Assembly (NCBI RefSeq): GCF_021018745.1
Contig: NZ_CP063845.1
Coordinates: 620,001 to 684,000 of the forward strand
Direction of reading: 5' to 3'
Length of the DNA: 64,000 nt
Origin: Gloeobacter morelensis MG652769
GTDB taxonomy: Bacteria; Cyanobacteriota; Cyanobacteriia; Gloeobacterales; Gloeobacteraceae
Of the stretch, positions 35,582 to 44,307 are shown in pieces. Within the stretch, counting starts at the first letter, position 1, and each line of letters opens with the position of its first letter. The position numbers were made by a program, and so were the translations under genes. Below the pieces are notes generated by a model that did no database searches, was not told where the DNA came from, and saw only the letters and a list, made by a program, of their open reading frames with translations.

Positions 35582-36188
35582 ATTGTCGGACAACGGCGCT
35601 CTCGCCAACAATCTTCGCCTGCTCAAGCCACTGCGCCACCCGTTCGACGGGAAATCCAGCCAGCACCCGACTGGCAGATGGCATCAGGTAGCCACCCTGC
35701 GGTTCCAGGCAGAAGACCTGCAGCGTCTCGCCGTTGTAGCGCCAGACTTCGGGCACCCCCAGGGCCGCATAGATGGCTATGCGCAGCGAGGAGGGGCTGG
35801 TGATGTCGATTTCCACCCCCAGATCCGGGGGCGGATCGCGGCGAAGGTCGGTGTGCGCAACACCCCGGATGGAACTTTCGTTTTGAATGTAGTAACACTC
35901 GTCCGGCTCGACCCCACGGGCCAGGTCTTCGCGCCGCAGGGTGAGGGAACCCCGGCTGGCAATATCTATGTCCTGAAAGAAACTCCAAGTTTCGATCAAT
36001 CTGCCGATCAACGATTTTGCCGATTCGTGCCGATCGATTGGACTCATGATCTCCAGGGTTCCCTGATCGTAGGCAAGCCTGGCCGCCCTTGTGTCCCCCA
36101 ACACTTCCAGCAGATGCTCGAAGGTCTGCCAGGGCACATTGTGCAATAGGACTCTTTGCTCGGCCGCCGGCCATGTTTCCAACACCAT
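35562..36188 (-). CDS. Uma2-family (DUF820) putative endonuclease
   Basis: About 208 residues from ATG 36188 (36212 is possible). Family sequences: LAYDQGTLEIMSP, PDECYYIQNE, PPDLGVEIDITSPSS with the Asp and Glu of the PD-(D/E)xK core, and YAALGVPEVWRY. The expansion of this family in cyanobacteria is well known; function is not established. A second member lies at the right edge of the window. Confidence 0.88.
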   Translation of the reverse strand: MVLETWPAAEQRVLLHNVPWQTFEHLLEVLGDTRAARLAYDQGTLEIMSPIDRHESAKSLIGRLIETWSFFQDIDIASRGSLTLRREDLARGVEPDECYYIQNESSIRGVAHTDLRRDPPPDLGVEIDITSPSSLRIAIYAALGVPEVWRYNGETLQVFCLEPQGGYLMPSASRVLAGFPVERVAQWLEQAKIVGESAVVRQFMAEFG

Positions 36189-36235
36189 TGCCTGCTTGCT
36201 CCGCAAGTACATCACTGCCACCGTAGCAGTGAACT

Positions 36236-37171
36236 CTATGTCCAGCTGCGATAGAAACTGGCCCGCTGCCAGGAGTTTGCCGTGCGGGCAGTAATCTGTG
36301 CCTGCTGCTCGGCGGTAAGCGGCGCAAAATCGCGGGCGGCGGCGACGTTGGCTTCGAGCATGGCGACGCTGTCGCAGGCGATGATGCAGCAGGCTACCCC
36401 CGGCTGCGACAGTGCGTAGTGCATGGCTGATTTGATGTCTAGATCCGAGAGGATCTGGCCGTAGGCGGGCACCTTCATGGCGATCACCCCGACGTTCTTC
36501 GCCCGCGCCACCGGCAGCAGTTTGCGAATAAACGAGTCGGCGTGGTGGGTATCGACGGCGTTGACCACGGTGAGCAACGTATCGAAGGGGTAGCGCTCCA
36601 GCCAGTCGGCGAGCACATCGGTGCGGTGGTGGCCGGTGACCCCGGCAAAGCGAATCAGTTTCTGGGCTTTGGCTTCTTCGACAGCACGGATGGCGCCGTC
36701 TTTGGCGAAGGCCGGGGCGGTGTCGCGCTCTGGCAGTGAGGCGCGGTGCATCTGCCACAGATCGATGTAGTCGGTGCGCAGGCGCCTGAGCGAACGCTCC
36801 AGTTCGCGCCAGGCTCCGTCGCGGGTGCGCTCGTCGCTTTTGGTGGCCAGAAACATGTCTTTGCGGCGGCGCGAGGCCACCTCGCCCAGGTAATCCTCGC
36901 TGGTGCCGTAGGTGGCGGCGGTGTCGAAGTAGTTGATCCCCAGAGCAAGGGCGCGCTCAACAATTGCGATCGCCTCCTCCCGCCGACCGTTGGAGAGGGG
37001 CGTGCGCGTCGAAGCGCCCCCAAGACCCAAGAGCGTCACCTGCTCCCCCGTACGCCCCAAAATCCGCGCAGGAAGCGTACCCACGGCGGCGGCGGGCGCA
37101 CTGGCCCCGGCCGCGGCCGCCGCCGCAAACCCTGCGACGAGAAATTCGCGACGGTTCAGTTCTTCGGCCAT
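36236..37171 (-). CDS. Tat-exported aldo/keto reductase
   Basis: 311 residues from ATG 37171. The N-terminus has a twin-arginine signal (NRREFLVAG followed by an Ala-rich hydrophobic stretch). The AKR barrel shows INYFDTAATYG (catalytic Asp and Tyr, about 95), DYIDLWQMHR with the His position, and a C-terminal NADPH region. The last 30 residues are shorter than in many AKRs. Export by Tat fits folding with cofactor before transport. Substrate unknown. Confidence 0.87.
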   Translation of the reverse strand: MAEELNRREFLVAGFAAAAAAGASAPAAAVGTLPARILGRTGEQVTLLGLGGASTRTPLSNGRREEAIAIVERALALGINYFDTAATYGTSEDYLGEVASRRRKDMFLATKSDERTRDGAWRELERSLRRLRTDYIDLWQMHRASLPERDTAPAFAKDGAIRAVEEAKAQKLIRFAGVTGHHRTDVLADWLERYPFDTLLTVVNAVDTHHADSFIRKLLPVARAKNVGVIAMKVPAYGQILSDLDIKSAMHYALSQPGVACCIIACDSVAMLEANVAAARDFAPLTAEQQAQITARTANSWQRASFYRSWT

Positions 37172-37233
37172 GGCAGCCTCCGTGCTCTCGCTCGATCCGA
37201 CCACACAATGGAGAGGGTTTCCTCCATCCGCCG

Positions 37234-37995
37234 ATGCGTGTTCACCTCGTCGACGCCGAAAAGTTTGTCTATGTGCCCCCGGCTGCCGCCCATGACGCCC
37301 GGCAAATCCTGATCAAACCCAACCTGGGCTACCCGGCAGGGCCGCCGGTGACGGTGGGTCTGTCTGTACTGGGCGAGGTGATTGCCGGTATTCGCCGGGT
37401 CAACGGCTCTGCGGAGATCTTGATTGTCGAAGGCGTTTGCCACCGGTTGGAGGCTGAGGTGATCGCCCGTAAATTGGGTCTGGGAGCCCTGCTCAGCGAG
37501 GGTGTACGTTTTCTGGATGCCGACAGCCTGCCCTGCAAACCCTATCCCAACCGGGCAACGGTTCCCCAGCGCTTCGCCGAGTTGTGGGCGCCACAGCTGT
37601 TGGAAGAGGTCGACTGCCGCATCAGCGTCGGCGCCTTGAAGCGCACCATCCTCAAAGAGGCTGTGCTGATGAGTTGTGCGCTCAAAAATCTCTATGGCCT
37701 GTTTCCGCGCGAGCGCTATCGGGCGCGCAGTCCCTATGCGCGCGGCCAACTGCACCGCCCCGATGTGCACCGGGTCATTTGCGATGTATACACGACCATC
37801 GGCATCCTCTTCGACGGTGCGGTCGTGGACGGGAGCCAAAAATTTATCAGCAAAGACTGGCAGCCCGACGTCGGTACCCCCGCTCCCTGCGGCAAGGTGA
37901 TCTGGGGAGACGACCTGCTCGCTGTAGATCGCGAAGCCTGCCGGGTGGCAGGCGAAGGGATGCCTGCTTATCTGGAGCTTATCGATCGAACCTAG
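37234..37995 (+). CDS. DUF362-domain protein
   Basis: 253 residues from ATG 37234 with GGAGAGG upstream. DUF362 features: ILIKPNLGYPAGPPVTV, EILIVEGVCHRLEAE and SCALKNLYGLFPRERYR. The family is often fused to ferredoxin domains, but no 4Fe-4S cysteine motif is present here. Function unknown. It is divergent from the aldo/keto reductase. Confidence 0.85.
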   Translation: MRVHLVDAEKFVYVPPAAAHDARQILIKPNLGYPAGPPVTVGLSVLGEVIAGIRRVNGSAEILIVEGVCHRLEAEVIARKLGLGALLSEGVRFLDADSLPCKPYPNRATVPQRFAELWAPQLLEEVDCRISVGALKRTILKEAVLMSCALKNLYGLFPRERYRARSPYARGQLHRPDVHRVICDVYTTIGILFDGAVVDGSQKFISKDWQPDVGTPAPCGKVIWGDDLLAVDREACRVAGEGMPAYLELIDRT

Positions 37996-38118
37996 AGAGC
38001 CGGTCAAGTCGTGTTCAGCCTTGAGAGTCCGGCTCAACTCGAGCACAGCAGCGCGCTAAAGCTGACACAGGAAGCAGTCTCCAGGCTCGTCCAGGGCTAC
38101 GAGCGTATTACAGGAAAG

Positions 38119-38191
38119 TGGAGAGTAGGGGATTCGAACCCCTGGCCTCAGCAGTGCGATTGCTGCGCTCTACCAACTGAGCTAACTCCCC
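38119..38191 (-). tRNA. tRNA-Ala (CGC)
   Basis: 73 bases with a full cloverleaf. The seven-base acceptor stem contains the G3:U70 pair that identifies alanine. The anticodon stem CAGCA/TGCTG encloses the loop ATCGCAC, with T33 and anticodon CGC, which reads GCG. The T loop is GGTTCGAAT. No CCA is encoded. Confidence 0.95.
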
Positions 38192-38232
38192 GTGGGAAAC
38201 CAGCCTAACATTGCCGGCTTACTCGCTGCAAT

Positions 38233-39207
38233 TTAGCTGCCGAAGCGTTTCTGGTGCCAGGTCCAGGCGGTGCGGACGATGGTCTGCAAATCCGCAAAGC
38301 GCGGTTGCCAGCCGAGAATCTCGCGGGCGCGCTCGGCGGAACCCACCAGCGTCGCCGGGTCGCCGGGACGGCGCGCACCCATCTGCACGCCTATTTTGCG
38401 TCCGGCGACTTGTCCGGCCGTGTCGATCACTTGTTGCACCGAAAAGCCGCTGCCGTTGCCCAGGTTGAACACCTCGGTCGGGCCGCCGGATTTGAGGTAT
38501 TTCAATCCCAGCACATGGGCGTCGGCCAGGTCGCTGACATGGATGTAGTCGCGCACGCAGGTGCCGTCGGGGGTGTCGTAGTCGCAGCCGAAGACGGTGA
38601 TGTGGGGCCGACGACCGAGGGCGACATCGAGCACCAGCGGAATGATATGGGTCTCAGGATCGTGGTCTTCGCCGACCCGGGCGTCGGGATCAGCGCCCGC
38701 GGCGTTGAAGTAGCGAAAGACCACCGATCTCAGGCCATAGGCGCGGTCGAAGTCGCGCAGCATCCGCTCGACCACCAGCTTGGTGAATCCGTAGGGGTTG
38801 ATGGGTCGCTGGGGATGGGTTTCGGTGATCGGGATCTGTTCGGGTTCGCCGTAGGTGGCGCAGGTAGAGGAGAAGACGATTTGCTGGACGCCGGCTTCGA
38901 CCATCGCCTCTAGCAGACAGAGCGTGCCGTAGACGTTGTTGCGGTAGTAGACGGCGGGTTTGGTGACCGATTCGCCCACGTAGGCGTAGGCCGCCATGTG
39001 GATGACCGCCTCGATCGGATGCGCGGCAAACAGGCGCGCGAGCCCCACGCGATCTTCAAGGTCGCCGCGGATCAGCATCGGGGCCGGGACAAACTCGGCA
39101 TGGCCATAAACCAGGTTGTCGTACACCAGCACCTCGAAGCCCGCGGCCTGTAGAGCAAGAACCACATGGGAGCCGATGTAGCCGGCGCCGCCTGTCACCA
39201 AAATCAT
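38233..39207 (-). CDS. galE: UDP-glucose 4-epimerase
   Basis: 324 residues from ATG 39207 (the frame opens at 39222). The NAD-binding motif is GGAGYIGS at residues 6-13, the catalytic pair is SSTCATYG and YGFTKLVVE (YxxxK), and YFNAAGADP and LGNGSGFSV are typical of GalE. It interconverts UDP-glucose and UDP-galactose for cell-surface polysaccharides. Confidence 0.94.
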   Translation of the reverse strand: MILVTGGAGYIGSHVVLALQAAGFEVLVYDNLVYGHAEFVPAPMLIRGDLEDRVGLARLFAAHPIEAVIHMAAYAYVGESVTKPAVYYRNNVYGTLCLLEAMVEAGVQQIVFSSTCATYGEPEQIPITETHPQRPINPYGFTKLVVERMLRDFDRAYGLRSVVFRYFNAAGADPDARVGEDHDPETHIIPLVLDVALGRRPHITVFGCDYDTPDGTCVRDYIHVSDLADAHVLGLKYLKSGGPTEVFNLGNGSGFSVQQVIDTAGQVAGRKIGVQMGARRPGDPATLVGSAERAREILGWQPRFADLQTIVRTAWTWHQKRFGS

Positions 39208-39325
39208 CGCGCTTTGCCTCATCGTGCAGCTTCACACCAGTATCGGTCCCGGGGGAGATGTCTGCATAGAGGCCAAATTGGTTGACTGGATTGGGTAAAA
39301 ATAAAAAATCGGAGAGCGCAGAGCT

Positions 39326-39871
39326 ATGCCTAAGTTGAACATTGGCCTGAGCACTGAACAGCGGGAGGGTGTCATCGACCTGCTCAATCGGGATTTGTCC
39401 GATGCCTACCTGGTGCTCATCAAGACCAAGAAGTACCACTGGGACGTGGTGGGGCCCCAGTTTCGTTCGCTCCATACGCTCTGGGAAGAGCAGTACGAAG
39501 CGTTGACCACCAACATCGATGCGCTTGCAGAGCGTGCACGGGCTCTAGGCGGCTACCCGGTCGGTACCGCCAAGGGCTTTCTTGAGTATGCCTCGGTCAA
39601 AGAGCACGCCGGCGATATCCCGAACGCCCAGGGGATGGTAGCCAATTTGCTTGCCGACCACGAGCTCATCATCCGCAACCTGCGCGAGCACGTCGATGCC
39701 TGTTCTGAGAAGTTCGGCGATGAAGGCACGGCGGACTTTTTGACCGGCCTGATGGAGCAGCACGAGGAGATGGCCTGGATGTTGCGCTCGTTTATCGAGG
39801 GTGAAGCGATCGAGCCTACTCCCAGCCGTACCCCTGGGTCGGATGTGCGCGCCCACGCTGAGCTGAAGTAG
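39326..39871 (+). CDS. dps: Dps-family ferritin-like protein
   Basis: 181 residues. The ferroxidase ligands are visible in KKYHWDVVGPQF (His) and in LWEEQYEALTTNIDALAERA (the Asp and Glu of the next helix). Helical throughout, with a short proline-rich C-terminal tail. It stores iron and protects DNA from peroxide. A hairpin terminator follows. Confidence 0.93.
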   Translation: MPKLNIGLSTEQREGVIDLLNRDLSDAYLVLIKTKKYHWDVVGPQFRSLHTLWEEQYEALTTNIDALAERARALGGYPVGTAKGFLEYASVKEHAGDIPNAQGMVANLLADHELIIRNLREHVDACSEKFGDEGTADFLTGLMEQHEEMAWMLRSFIEGEAIEPTPSRTPGSDVRAHAELK

Positions 39872-39877
39872 GATCGC

Positions 39878-39910
39878 GGGCGCCTGGTGCCGATGGGCCA
39901 CCGGGCGCCC
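39878..39910 (+). terminator. Hairpin after dps
   Basis: GGGCGCCTGGTG and CCACCGGGCGCCC pair with one G-T mismatch. No long T-run follows, so it is a probable but weak terminator. Confidence 0.6.
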
Positions 39911-39926
39911 CTGGTTCGATCTATTT

Positions 39927-40427
39927 ATGGTCATCATCGTGCTAGGTGTCTCCGGTGCCGGCAAGAGCCGGTTTGGCTGCGCTCTTGCAGCCGACTTGGG
40001 CTGGCGCTTTGCCGATGGAGATGACTTTCACGCCCCCGAAGCCGTCGCCAAGATGCGCAACGCTCAGCCCCTCGACGACGCAGACCGTGCTCCCTGGCTG
40101 GTGCGGATGCGGCTGGGGATCGAGGGCTGGTTGGCGCGGGGCGAAAGTGTCGTATTGGCTTGCTCGGCTCTCAAAGAAAATTACCGTCGCCTGCTGCGGG
40201 GCAGCGATGAGCCGGTTGAGTTCGTTTATCTCAAGATCAGCCCGGAGCTTGCCACTGAACGGGTGCGCGGGCGAGCGGTAAGCGACGGGCACTTTATGCC
40301 GCCAGAACTGCTCAAAAGCCAGTTCGAGACGCTTGAGGAACCCGAGCAGGCCGTGGTCATCGACATGGACAGGTTGGAGACGATATCGCGCCAGATAGCT
40401 CAGGTGCGATACGCGCTCGCTCTTTGA
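39927..40427 (+). CDS. gntK: Gluconokinase
   Basis: 166 residues. P-loop GVSGAGKS at residues 7-14, then FADGDDFHAP (about 28), DDADRAPWL and VVLACSALKENYRRLL, all typical of the GntK family. It phosphorylates gluconate to 6-phosphogluconate. No gluconate transporter is adjacent. Confidence 0.92.
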   Translation: MVIIVLGVSGAGKSRFGCALAADLGWRFADGDDFHAPEAVAKMRNAQPLDDADRAPWLVRMRLGIEGWLARGESVVLACSALKENYRRLLRGSDEPVEFVYLKISPELATERVRGRAVSDGHFMPPELLKSQFETLEEPEQAVVIDMDRLETISRQIAQVRYALAL

Positions 40428-40460
40428 CATTGGTTTTGCCGGAGGTGCGCCTGCCGGCAC

Positions 40461-41036
40461 CTACTTCTTTTTCAATAACCCGAACAACGCAGCCAGACCC
40501 TTGCTTTCGGGTTTTACCGGCACAGATAGCAAACCCGCCGGCGCCTTGAAGTCAAGCAGCAATACGATACGGGTAAAGCTGCCCTGATTCCAGGCTTCGT
40601 GCTCGGTGGTGTCGTCAAAAACCAGACAACACCCTTCTCGCCAGCTTCGCACCGCTTCTCCCACCCGCAGCGCGCTGCCGTCCGGGACGATTAGTCCCAG
40701 GTGACACCGCAACAGACCGTCCGGATAACCGGTGTGCGGGGCGATATGGGTGCCCGGCTTGAGCGAAGAAAAACCGGCGCTCACCAGACCGGGGATCTGC
40801 TCGATCAGCCGGGTCGTCTCGGGGCAAAGTTTGCAGTTGGCGCCGACTTTGATCCCAAAGGCATAGAGGCCAAAAATGTCCCAGCCCTGACCATACAAAT
40901 ATTTTTCGGGCCAGGCGATAAAATCGCCGTCACCTAGATGTTCAAGTTCCTGGCGGATTGTCTGCCAGTGGGTCTCCAGTTGCGCGACGAATTCGAATTG
41001 TCCTGCGTCGTAGTACAACTTAGTGCTGCCAGCCAA
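40461..41036 (-). CDS. Aspartyl/asparaginyl beta-hydroxylase-family dioxygenase (LpxO-like)
   Basis: 191 residues. The iron and 2-oxoglutarate site is visible as KPGTHIAPHTGYPDGLLRCH and DDTTEHEAWN, followed by an Arg. LpxO-type members hydroxylate lipid A acyl chains; others act on proteins. The start is unsure: TTG 41036, or TTG 41018 if the upstream shared motif is a promoter. A sequence nearly identical to 41038-41060 also precedes the O-methyltransferase. Confidence 0.82.
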   Translation of the reverse strand: MAGSTKLYYDAGQFEFVAQLETHWQTIRQELEHLGDGDFIAWPEKYLYGQGWDIFGLYAFGIKVGANCKLCPETTRLIEQIPGLVSAGFSSLKPGTHIAPHTGYPDGLLRCHLGLIVPDGSALRVGEAVRSWREGCCLVFDDTTEHEAWNQGSFTRIVLLLDFKAPAGLLSVPVKPESKGLAALFGLLKKK

Positions 41037-41037
41037 A

Positions 41038-41060
41038 CTATGCCAGGCAGGCTAACTCAG
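41038..41060 (-). repeat. Shared upstream motif, copy 1
   Basis: A 23-base motif, 20/23 identical to 42077-42099. Read on the - strand it is GTTAGCCTGCCTGGCATAG with a CATAGT -10-like end and a TGCC-N-GGCA dyad. It lies just before the dioxygenase gene, so a common promoter or operator is possible. Confidence 0.6.
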
Positions 41061-41093
41061 ACCACACAGCCTGGCAAGTGCTTCAGATCCAAG

Positions 41094-41324
41094 CTACCGG
41101 TTGGCGATCCATCCCCAGGTGACCAGGGTGCGCTTGATCAGCAAGGTCACCAAAAACACCAGGCTGCGGATCGTCGCGCGCAGCCCACCCAGACGGGTCA
41201 ACATGTGCCAGACAAAGGTCACCCAGGCCCAGCCCCGGCCGATCTCGCGCCGGAGGCTGTAGGGCTCGTCGTTCACCTGGCCGGAAGTCCGCTCGGGGAC
41301 TGTCTGGTTATTCACAGGCTTCAT
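41094..41324 (-). CDS. Small membrane protein, unknown
   Basis: 76 residues from ATG 41324. A polar N-terminus is followed by WAWVTFVWHMLTRLGG and SLVFLVTLLIKRTLVTWGWI, one likely transmembrane helix plus an amphipathic segment. No family recognised. It lies between the dioxygenase and the O-methyltransferase on the same strand. Confidence 0.65.
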   Translation of the reverse strand: MKPVNNQTVPERTSGQVNDEPYSLRREIGRGWAWVTFVWHMLTRLGGLRATIRSLVFLVTLLIKRTLVTWGWIANR

Positions 41325-41377
41325 CGCAGCCACCGTTGAAGGCAGATCGACAGGGCCAATTGTACCATCGGCTCAGC

Positions 41378-42058
41378 TCAGTAGGGTTTCATGCCGACGG
41401 TGAGGCCGTCGGGGGTAGGTAAACAGACAGCGGTGCAGTGGGCAGCGACAAAGGCATGAAAGTCGCGCATCGCCTCGATAGCTTGCGCATTCCACTGATG
41501 GTCCGGTGCGCGCCCGGCCAGGTAGCCAAACAGATAGGTGTTGTCGCCGATAATCAGGCCCCCCGGCCTGAGGTGCTCAAAGGCCCAGCGGGCGTAGCGG
41601 GCATAGCCGGATTTGTCGGCATCCAGGAAGACGGCGTCAAAGGGAGCGAAGTGGGCCAGCTTGTCGAGGCTTTGCAGGCCCGGTCCTTCAAAAACGCTCA
41701 CCTGCGGGCCGTAGCCCGCTCGCTCGAAGACTCCCCGCGCCACCCGGGCGTGCTCGGGGTTGTACTCGCAGGTCCACAGATGGCCGTCCTGGCCCATCGC
41801 CTTGAGTATCCACAGACCCGAGTAGCCGGAGAGGGTCCCGAATTCAACCACCCTGCGCGCCCGGATCATCTGCACAAGCAGGTAGAGAATCTTGCCCTCG
41901 GTGGCGGAGACCTGGATGCGCGGCATCCCCGCGCGGTCGAGTTCAGCCACGGCATAGGCTAGGTCCGGATCTGGGGGAAGGTAAAGATCGTCGAGGTAAG
42001 CCCGTATGGCTGGGCTGGTGTAGTGGGTTCTACCGGTGCGCGAGTCGTCGTCCGCCAT
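41378..42058 (-). CDS. O-methyltransferase (caffeoyl-CoA OMT-like)
   Basis: 226 residues. The SAM site is VVEFGTLSGYSGLWILKAMG (about 68), and the metal-binding acidic motif is FDAVFLDADKSGYARY (about 137) with GGLIIGDNTYL. This is the catechol/caffeoyl-CoA O-methyltransferase fold. Substrate unknown. The shared 23-base motif lies upstream. Confidence 0.9.
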   Translation of the reverse strand: MADDDSRTGRTHYTSPAIRAYLDDLYLPPDPDLAYAVAELDRAGMPRIQVSATEGKILYLLVQMIRARRVVEFGTLSGYSGLWILKAMGQDGHLWTCEYNPEHARVARGVFERAGYGPQVSVFEGPGLQSLDKLAHFAPFDAVFLDADKSGYARYARWAFEHLRPGGLIIGDNTYLFGYLAGRAPDHQWNAQAIEAMRDFHAFVAAHCTAVCLPTPDGLTVGMKPY

Positions 42059-42076
42059 GGTGTACTTACAGCTAGA

Positions 42077-42099
42077 TTATGCCGGGCAGGCTAACCCAG
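42077..42099 (-). repeat. Shared upstream motif, copy 2
   Basis: Second copy of the motif at 41038-41060. On the - strand it ends in CATAAT, a near-consensus -10, about 20 bases before the O-methyltransferase start. Confidence 0.6.
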
Positions 42100-42159
42100 A
42101 GGTGCAAAGCTGCGCAAGTAATCGAATTGCCTGGTCGGCGAAGAGCGCCGGCGGCCAGA

Positions 42160-42402
42160 TCACCAGGTCGCCAGGCTTGCGATCAGTTGAGTGCGAACAC
42201 GCTCAATGCGCTGGCGCTCCCGGTGCGCCAGCCACTGCCGGACGCCCTTGGAGGCCATAAATAGACCAAACAGCGCCATCAAAAATGGCATCAGCAACAG
42301 CACCGGCAGTACAGTCAGCACCAGAAACAGCACCAGCGGCAGAGCCATCAACAAAACGCTCAGACGCCCACTGTGGAAAATCGCTTGCCCAGATGCCCGC
42401 AT
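42160..42402 (-). CDS. Small membrane protein, unknown
   Basis: About 80 residues with a basic N-terminus, a long hydrophobic stretch (VLLMALPLVLFLVLTVLPVL, then LLMPFLMALFGLFMA), probably two helices, and a basic helical tail. Function unknown. Confidence 0.6.
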   Translation of the reverse strand: MRASGQAIFHSGRLSVLLMALPLVLFLVLTVLPVLLLMPFLMALFGLFMASKGVRQWLAHRERQRIERVRTQLIASLATW

Positions 42403-42606
42403 CACATTCGCCAGAACCCTGAGCCTATTTTGAGCATCGACTCGGAACAGGGCTGGATATCGTAATTAAAATTCAACGGACGGCAGCAAGAATTTCTGAT
42501 CTCAAAACAGGGAAATCCTCTTGGGGCAAAGGCTTTGCTCCGCCGAGAGAGTTAAGAACTGTAGCACGGAAGGGGATCATTTTGTTACAAGTTGCAAGCT
42601 TAAAGG

Positions 42607-42640
42607 GTAGGGTGCTGCGGTTACAACCGCAGCACCCTAC
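42607..42640 (-). terminator. Hairpin after the cyAbrB gene
   Basis: Perfect 16-base arms GTAGGGTGCTGCGGTT and complement (42607-42622 and 42625-42640). It lies 3' of the regulator on the - strand. The U-tract is weak (CCCTTTAAG). Confidence 0.75.
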
Positions 42641-42694
42641 CTGCAAATCCGTTCCGAACGGTGTGCCGCGCAGGACACTCCGACGAACGGTTAC

Positions 42695-43114
42695 TCAAAC
42701 TGCCATGAGTTCCTTCGATTCGGCGGCTTCGCCATAATCTTCGCCGCTTCCGGGCATGCCTACCTGGACGAGCTTGATGTGCTTGCGGCCGATCTGAATC
42801 TCAAATTCAGTGCCGGGAATCAAGCCCATCTGGCGGGTATAGGCCGAGCCAATGAGCAGATTGCCGTTTTGCTGAACCTGGATGCGGTAGCTTGCCTTGC
42901 GACCACCGCGAACGGTTTCTACTTCTTCTTGTTCGGGCTTGATGGCAATGTTGTTGGCCTCGAGCACCGCACTTTGAAAGGCGAGCATCTTGACGCGTTT
43001 TTGACCGGTCTTAGTCACGGTCGTGTAGCCTGCCATCTCAGCAAGCTGTTTGGCGGATTTGCCGGGGTTCTGTTTGATAAGCTTCAGTAACTCTTTGCCG
43101 CTGACAGGCGTCAT
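42695..43114 (-). CDS. AbrB-family cyanobacterial regulator (cyAbrB)
   Basis: 139 residues of the cyanobacterial AbrB type. The N-terminus is ELLKLIKQNPGKSAKQLAEM, and the AbrB DNA-binding region is GGRKASYRIQVQQNGNLLIG and MGLIPGTEFEIQIGRKHIKL. Cyanobacteria have two such regulators that adjust carbon and nitrogen metabolism and heterocyst or hydrogenase genes. The two paralogues cannot be told apart here. Confidence 0.92.
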   Translation of the reverse strand: MTPVSGKELLKLIKQNPGKSAKQLAEMAGYTTVTKTGQKRVKMLAFQSAVLEANNIAIKPEQEEVETVRGGRKASYRIQVQQNGNLLIGSAYTRQMGLIPGTEFEIQIGRKHIKLVQVGMPGSGEDYGEAAESKELMAV

Positions 43115-43590
43115 CGATTCGCTCCATGGAGTTCACTTCACCAATTTAAGGATACCTTAATTCGCAATCGCAATACACAAGCCCCCCCTATCCGGTAAGC
43201 TGGAGCGATCGAAATGGAGCTGATCCCCTTGTTCTATGGTCCTGCTTGCACTACAACCGACCCAGAGGGCTGCGAATACTATCGGCCTGCCAACATTCAA
43301 AGCCAGCCCGATTCACAACGCCCGGCGATTCGATCCTCCACCGTGGCCGGTGCGATCCTTCGATGGGGGCAGCAAATATGCCTGCAGCCCAATATAGATC
43401 TATGCCGGAGTGCAGCGCAGTGCGCTCGAGCGATGAGGACGCCGACGCCAGGCCTGGGGGAGTCTGTCCGCCACAAACGGGAGGGCCACCACTCGATAGT
43501 AACCTTCCCGCAGGGTGGACACTCAACAATCCGACGATACCGGCTCGTCCCCGGTCATTCGATTGTGGTTGCCCGGAGGCGCACTTTCTG
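43115..43590. other. Intergenic region without a supported gene
   Basis: 476 bases between the cyAbrB gene and the PfpI gene. Several frames are open on the + strand (one from 43214), but none shows a family match. No repeat or strong hairpin is seen. It may hold a degraded gene or an RNA. Confidence 0.5.
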
Positions 43591-44142
43591 TCAGACCCGA
43601 CCGGGCAGCGCACTCAGTTGGTTGAGTAGTTCCCGGTTGAATGCCGGTAGATCGTCCGGTTTGCGGCTGGTTACCCAGTTGCCCTCGACGATCACCTCGC
43701 GATCTTGCCATCGCCCCCCAGCATTGCGGACATCATCTTGGAGTGTGTGATAGCTGGTGAGCGTCCGCCCTTGCACCAGCCCCGTCGAGATCAAGATCCA
43801 CGGGGCATGGCAAATGGCGGCGATGGGTTTGCCGGACTGGTGCATATTGCGCACAAAAGCCTGCACCTTGGGATCGACACGCAGTGCATCGGCGTTGAAT
43901 GTTCCTCCAGGCAGCACCAGAGCGTCGTATTGGGTCGGTTGTGCTTCGTTGAGCGTTCGGTCGACAGCAACACGCACGCTCTTGTCGTGGTGGCGAAACG
44001 CCTGGATCTCTCCCGCTTCGGGCGCAATAATCTCGACATGGGCACCCGCTCGTTGGAGGGCACGCATCGGCTCGGTCAGTTCCGTTTCTTCAAAGCCATC
44101 GGTAGCGAGCACCGCCACCCGCAGGCGCGACAGATCGGCCAT
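43591..44142 (-). CDS. DJ-1/PfpI-family protein
   Basis: 183 residues. The nucleophile elbow is AICHAPW (Cys about 115), and YDALVLPGGT and GRTLTSYHTLQDD are typical of PfpI-type intracellular peptidase or glyoxalase proteins. It may protect against reactive carbonyls. Confidence 0.92.
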   Translation of the reverse strand: MADLSRLRVAVLATDGFEETELTEPMRALQRAGAHVEIIAPEAGEIQAFRHHDKSVRVAVDRTLNEAQPTQYDALVLPGGTFNADALRVDPKVQAFVRNMHQSGKPIAAICHAPWILISTGLVQGRTLTSYHTLQDDVRNAGGRWQDREVIVEGNWVTSRKPDDLPAFNRELLNQLSALPGRV

Positions 44143-44307
44143 GATCTCTCTCCTTGTCGGGGTTTTAGTAGCAATGCAGCGCTGGTGCTATGCTCTCGCA
44201 GCGACTGTAAACTTGCTCTTGAACTGCCCAATTGTCATCGCCGAGGGTAGGAGCCACCCTCTGCCTGCAGTAAGAAGTGCCCGGCCTCCCCGTTCCCCCG
44301 GCGCCGA

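Noticed and set aside
43214-43750. + strand frame of 178 codons between cyAbrB and PfpI genes
   Set aside because: Overlaps the PfpI gene on the other strand and has no domain; its unmatched first part may be debris.
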